Shown here: positions 59,136 through 64,000 of the stretch, one piece after another
Layout: each line of letters begins with the position of its first letter
Position numbering within the stretch: position 1 is the first letter of the stretch
From: Anagrus nilaparvatae
Taxonomy: Eukaryota > Arthropoda > Insecta > Hymenoptera > Mymaridae
Assembly (NCBI GenBank): GCA_022575985.1
Contig: JAKSXM010000007.1
Coordinates: 50,002,501-50,066,500 of the forward strand
Reading direction: 5' to 3'
DNA length: 64,000 bases
Notes under the pieces: generated by a model
Told to the model about the DNA's origin: nothing
Databases searched by the model: none
The model's input: only the letters and a program-made list of their open reading frames with translations
Position numbers and translations under genes: made by a program

Positions 59136-62100
59136 ATGGCAATCCCATTTGCATTACCTTCAGAAGAAGAAGTTGAACACCAAAATCAGCAACATCTCGA
59201 GCAATTAATGCTCGACTTGTACACTGTGTTACAACAAGTTCTCAGACAGAGAAATTTTCAACACCCATCCAGAAATCGTAAGTACCAAAAAAATTTTTTA
59301 TTTATTAGTTCGTAAAATTTTTTTTGAGTGAAAATAGTGCAAAGTGTAAAAATTACAAAAAAATAAAAGTGCGTGAAATTACGAAATCGCGATATTAAAA
59401 AAATAAGTGTCGTAATTAAAAAAAAATATTCGCGAAATAAAAAATTAATTTTTTCATAATAAAAAAAAAAACGTTTTAATAAAAACTTACGCGATGATAT
59501 TATCGGTCAGTGAACGCAAAAGTATAAAGTATTTGACCGGGTGTTAAAATCGCAACAATTTATAAAAAAATAATTCTAAGTCGCGTTACATAATTTTTTT
59601 CGATGCACATAAGTGTTTGTTTATAAAATTAAAATTTTCTCTTCGCAATAAATTATCTAATTAAAAAGCAATTATTTATTTAATTCAATCGTAATAAAAG
59701 TACGTAACACGAAATGAACTTGAAATTGCAATTTATAATAAATAAGATTTTAATAAAAGAATAAAAAAACGGTAAATAAAATCAAAAAAGGATATAATTT
59801 ACTGATTCATGATAAATGAAAATTCTAAATAAGTAAATACTCGTGCGAATGAAAAGTGAATCATTTGTACTTGAAATTCTTGTATTAAATAAATTTTGTT
59901 TTTTTTTTAACGGTGAATTAATTTTAAAATTATTCAAATTCGTTATAACGGAACTTCTGAAAAAAATTATTATCAGAAATTTTTTCAATACGTGGGTGTA
60001 ATATTGCACATAATACGCGAAAAACTTAATAAAAATACAGACGATGTACGGCCGTGACCCTGTGTTTTTTTTTAAAAAGACAAGTTATTTTTATTTATTA
60101 TCGTGTTTTTTTATAACATTTTTCTTGCTGTTATGTGCGGGAGTCAATGTTTGACACGCGACTTTTGTATTATACACTTTTTCTTTTTTTAACTCGGAGA
60201 GAATAAAAATGTGATAATGATGGTTGATGCGGTCAGTGACGTTCGCTTTTTTTCTGCGGTTTTTTAATGATAACATGTTTTCTTTATAACTTGATTTTTT
60301 TTTTCAAAAAAGTGTTGGTATTTAACTAGAAAAATAAATTTTTATAAGAAAATTAATAAATTAGTCATAAAATAATAAACGAATCATCAAAAAAAAAACA
60401 CGTGTCTATAATTTTCCATAAATCGCAATAAAAAAAAAATCCGGTAGTAATTAAAAAATATTGTTTTAAGTTTTATAACATAATGAAAAAAATAAAGGGT
60501 TCAACAAACCGCATCTTTGTTATTCTTGTAGTATTTTCTTACTACTTTACTACGATATTTACATTGCGTCAGGAATATAAAATTTTATTTTTAGAGTAAA
60601 AAACTTTTCGCTAAAAAGTTTCGCATTTTACTTAAAAAGTTATTTTAATGAACTTTTTCGCCTTTCTTCTTCTGCATTTTCGTTCTTTTTAAAAAATAAT
60701 TAAAATTAGTGTCAAAAATTAAGTAGGCGTTTTTTTATTTTTTGCATAAGTGAAGAAAGATTCAAAATTAAAGTGTTTTATATTAAACATTTTTTTTAAG
60801 TTCGTTGAACTAAATTTTATTTTTCGACTGATTATTTAAAAAATTCATTATTTATAAAATAAAAATCAGTAAACCTGAACAAACAAAAAAATTATTTTCT
60901 TATCTCTAAAAAAGATATTTTTATAAAGTGAGACACCGGAGACGTTTAAAATGCTTATTACAATCGAGTGCACACACAAAAAATAAAAACTTTTTTGATT
61001 ATTTTTATTTGCTCAGCAAAAATATTTTTTAGCCTATTCGTCAAAAAAAAAAATTTTATTTAATTCTATTGTTCTTTTATTATATAAAAAAAAAATTATC
61101 AAATGCGCATAATTTATGAATAACCATGACTTTGTCATTTTATAAAATTGCATTTCTTATAAAATCGAATAAAATTTGATACCGACGTTAAAAAAAAAGT
61201 AAATAAAAAGTGTGTTACAAAATAATTTAATTAAATTGAAAAATCTTAATTAAAAAAAATAAAAATTGACAAAAAAAAAATTAATATTTATTTACGCTGT
61301 TTTAAATAAACATAAAATAAAATTTTAAACGCGTGAAAATGACGTAGTGTACATAAATTGCACTTTCACGTATAAATTTTTTTTATACATTAATACGGCC
61401 TTGAAAAAAGTTCTTTGTGTGTATTTTACATTATTACGTACATTTTTTTTACTTAAACTGTAATTTTTTACATTTGCATTATTAAAAAAATTAAATTTAA
61501 AATTAAAATTGATATAAAACGTATAAAATATCAGATAAAAAATTTTATAACAATAAAAGTCTTTATATCACGCGACTAAGTTGGCACGCGTACAAGTTCT
61601 CACATAAAAAGATAAATTTTTTTTTTCTGGTTTGTTTTAGATCGAATACCTCGAAGAACAGTAGATTTATCATCTTCAAGGGAGCATTCGATGCTTTTAC
61701 TGGACAGTGATTTGTCAAGATTACCATTACCAGATTTAGTACTATCAGCAGTAGATCAATTGCCATCGGTACAATTACCACAAGTTACTGTATCAGCACC
61801 AAGTAGTCCTACTCGAGATGCAGCCTTTCAATTTCCAGAATGTAGTAATAATATTAATTCTAGTAATAATTTAAATAACAATATTCCAATACCAAGTCCA
61901 AGGCCTAAACCAAGAAGAAGAAGACTCACGTCAGAAGGTTCAATTACGGACAAACTTAAACAATCCGAATGTTGCTTAGGAAACAAAACTTGTTGTAAAA
62001 ATCATTTTGTAGCGAGTTTAGACGAAAAAGAATGGCAAACTGTTGGTGCGAATTTGAGGAACATTGCTGATGATTTTCATGCATCAAAAACTAAGGTTAT

Positions 62101-63464
62101 TATTTATTTTTATTTCTGCTTTAAAATACTTTTAATACATGCGGGCTTTCACAAGGTTATTACATAAAAAATGTATTTTTATATTTTTTTTAAACAATAA
62201 AAATCATGCACTGTAACAATTCAATTGACAAAAATAAAATAAACACCCAATAAAAATTATATTTTTTTATTATTCTTAGAAAAAAAAAATTTTTTTCATT
62301 TCGTAATAATAAATTTTTACACCTTTATTGAGTAATTTAATTATTTTAAACAAATAATTATACTTTTTTTACGGTTCAATTAAAATGAATAAGTCATAAA
62401 AAAAATATTGATTTTTTTTACAATTGTTAGAAAGATAATACTTGTATAGCCCTTTCGATTACGTAATTAATATTTCAAAATTAATTGGATAAATAAATTT
62501 TATTAAAGAAAGTACTAATTTTTGTTAAAACTTGTCATAAAAGTGATAAGTAAAATTTTAAAATAAGAAAATGTATTTTTAAATCTTTTTCTTCCCATTC
62601 GTCATGGGAAGACCCCAAAGAATATATCAAAAATAAGTAGAAACTAAAACAATAACGAGATGCGTTTAATTTTCAATTCTAAAATTAAAATTACGAAGCA
62701 TTGTTGAGTAAACTACGTTAAAATTTTTACCAAACTGACGGTAGCTATTTTTTTTTTGATATCGGATTTCAATTTTGATACGAAAAAGATTATTTATTTT
62801 AGCTTATTATTTTTAGTCCATAAAAATGATAAGTTACTATCAGAAACCACAGCAGAAAATGAGAAAAATCCGGAGTCATAAAACTTTTATATTGACTTTA
62901 TTACGGATTATATAAGATTAAATGAAAATCGGAAATTATTTCTCCCATGTGAATTCGCACAATAGGAAAAAGAAGAGAAAAAAAATCTCTGTTATTATTT
63001 TTTTTCGTCACTTTTATTAATTTATTTAGTTTTCTTTTTTAATAATAATAAAACGTGCTTAATAATATCTGGCTTATCTGTAAATCATTAAGAAAAAGAA
63101 TACTTAAAAAAATGTAATTTCTATAACGCCCCTGTCTTTCCGTCGGGATAACAAGAGGATTTTTTACTTCCCTGCTAATTAAAAAAAAGATACACCCCCC
63201 AATTATAAAAGTCACTTAAGTACTAAAAAAAAAAATTTTTTTTGCTTGTTGTTTCAGGACGCAGAAATAGAAAAGTCTAGGATCCCATTCCTTAGTTATT
63301 TAAACAATAATAATGGAACAAATACAACAATTTCAACTACAACGAACACGTCATCTTCAAGGGATAATTTATTATCATTATTAATACCAGCACCGTTACG
63401 AGAAACATTATGGACAACGTTAGCACTTTATCTTGGTTGGAGACTTGTATCACGTTTACGATAA
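59136..63464 (+). CDS. BH3-only-like, tail-anchored Bcl-2-family regulator (3 exons)
   Basis: Exons 59136-59277, 61641-62095 and 63258-63464 join in frame (phases 1 and 0; introns of 2363 and 1162 bp with GT-AG ends, the first donor GTAAGT) to give 267 residues. The ATG at 59136 follows an A-rich leader and opens MAIPFALPSEEEVEH. A Ser/Pro/Leu-rich segment, an Asn-rich run (about 115-128) and a basic patch (PKPRRRR, about 137-143) lead to residues 182-193, VGANLRNIADDF. This fits the BH3 pattern of spaced hydrophobics with L-x-x-I-A-D-D-F, and a Trp sits four residues before it, as in Bim-type motifs. The C terminus, from about 237 (LLSLLIPAPLRETLWTTL…), is one hydrophobic segment ending WRLVSRLR, like a mitochondrial or ER tail anchor. 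No BH1 or BH2 (NWGR, WI) signature is present. In animals such proteins bind Bcl-2-like proteins and trigger or tune apoptosis. Function is inferred from motif and topology. Confidence 0.8.
59278..61640 (+). other. Intron 1 of the BH3-like gene
   Basis: It starts gtaagtacc and ends tttgttttag. It is AT-rich, with no nested gene seen; minus-strand short frames near 59782-60276 are chance. Confidence 0.7.
62096..63257 (+). other. Intron 2 of the BH3-like gene
   Basis: It starts gttatt (a weaker donor) and ends ttgttgtttcag. No nested element was recognised. Confidence 0.65.
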
Positions 63465-64000
63465 AAGTAACGAAATTATATATTTTATATAAAAAAAATG
63501 GACTTTTCTATAAATAGAAAAAAAAAATATTTTTTTTTGGGTTACAAAAAAAAATTTATTTTTTTTTTGCACACTTAGTTTTAAGTTTTTTTTTTTTGGT
63601 ATTTTTAACTAAGTTAAAAATTTTATCGATTGTGATTTTTTTTTTTTTACTAAAAATGTAAATATTTTTTTTAAAAAAAGGAAGAAAAGCGTGAAAATTT
63701 AATTTTTTTAAAACACTGCCAATTTACGTAATAGTGATAATTTAAGCGTTTTATGTTCCAAAAAGTAATAAGGCATTTTTATTTAATGATTTTTGTCTAA
63801 AAAAAAAGAAATAATAAAATGAGGCTCAATTTTTTATGATTTTCAAGACTTTTCTTTTACAATTTACGATGCATTTATGATTTATTTTTTTAGACAAAAA
63901 AAAACGAAGAGTGCATTTTTATACTAAAAAAACATGTAAATACACGCGCTTTTCATCCAAAATATAAAATTTTTTTTTTTCAATAATAAAAAAAAAAATT
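63465..64000 (+). other. 3' UTR and downstream flank of the BH3-like gene
   Basis: Long T and A runs follow the TAA. AATAAA-type signals occur at about 63813 and near 63985, so the transcript could end inside or just beyond the window. Confidence 0.45.

Overview
The window looks like AT-rich nuclear DNA (visibly close to 80% A+T) from an arthropod, most likely an insect. Supporting signs are GT-AG introns, an insect-style GNAT acetyltransferase gene, a BH3-only-like gene with kilobase introns, and Tc/mariner-like, hAT-like and Ginger-like DNA transposon relics. The exact taxon cannot be read from the sequence; a hymenopteran parasitoid is one guess. There is no bacterial operon structure, no rRNA or tRNA that I could recognise, and very little protein coding.

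Two intact spliced genes are supported. On the minus strand, 19761-21317 is a four-exon acyl-CoA N-acyltransferase (arylalkylamine N-acetyltransferase-like). On the plus strand, 59136-63464 is a three-exon gene for a 267-residue protein with a textbook BH3 motif and a C-terminal tail anchor, i.e. a candidate BH3-only apoptosis regulator. Broken coding pieces are the Ginger integrase C-terminal parts (36233-37075 and 54447-54733), an orphan C2H2-like frame (8897-9453) and a Q/S-rich relic with in-frame stops (40741-41094).

The most unusual signal is not a gene. Thirteen dispersed sites, on both strands, carry a conserved element with consensus CTCGCAAGTGAAATGATTT, and in every one a TATA-like box begins 27 bases after the first C of CTCG. 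This is the architecture of snRNA/U6-type promoters (PSE plus TATA). The sequences downstream of the sites are unrelated to each other and contain no proteins, so they may be a dispersed set of small non-coding RNA transcription units. Two pairs are divergent.

The rest is a transposon-rich desert. It holds a hAT-type element with a perfect 8-bp target duplication (2964-4206), two Ginger-like copies in opposite orientation (35915-37477, 54045-55103), several foldback MITEs with TA duplications, a 1.25-kb element with short subterminal repeats (28611-29862), two adjacent minisatellites (21779-22240, 22257-22510), and a miRNA-like hairpin (52761-52836). Left to right: 0-19 kb promoter-like sites and repeats; 19.7-24.1 kb acetyltransferase gene, minisatellites and foldback; 24-35 kb desert with MITEs; 36-37.5 kb Ginger copy 1; 38-54 kb desert; 54-55 kb Ginger copy 2; 58-63.5 kb the BH3-like gene.
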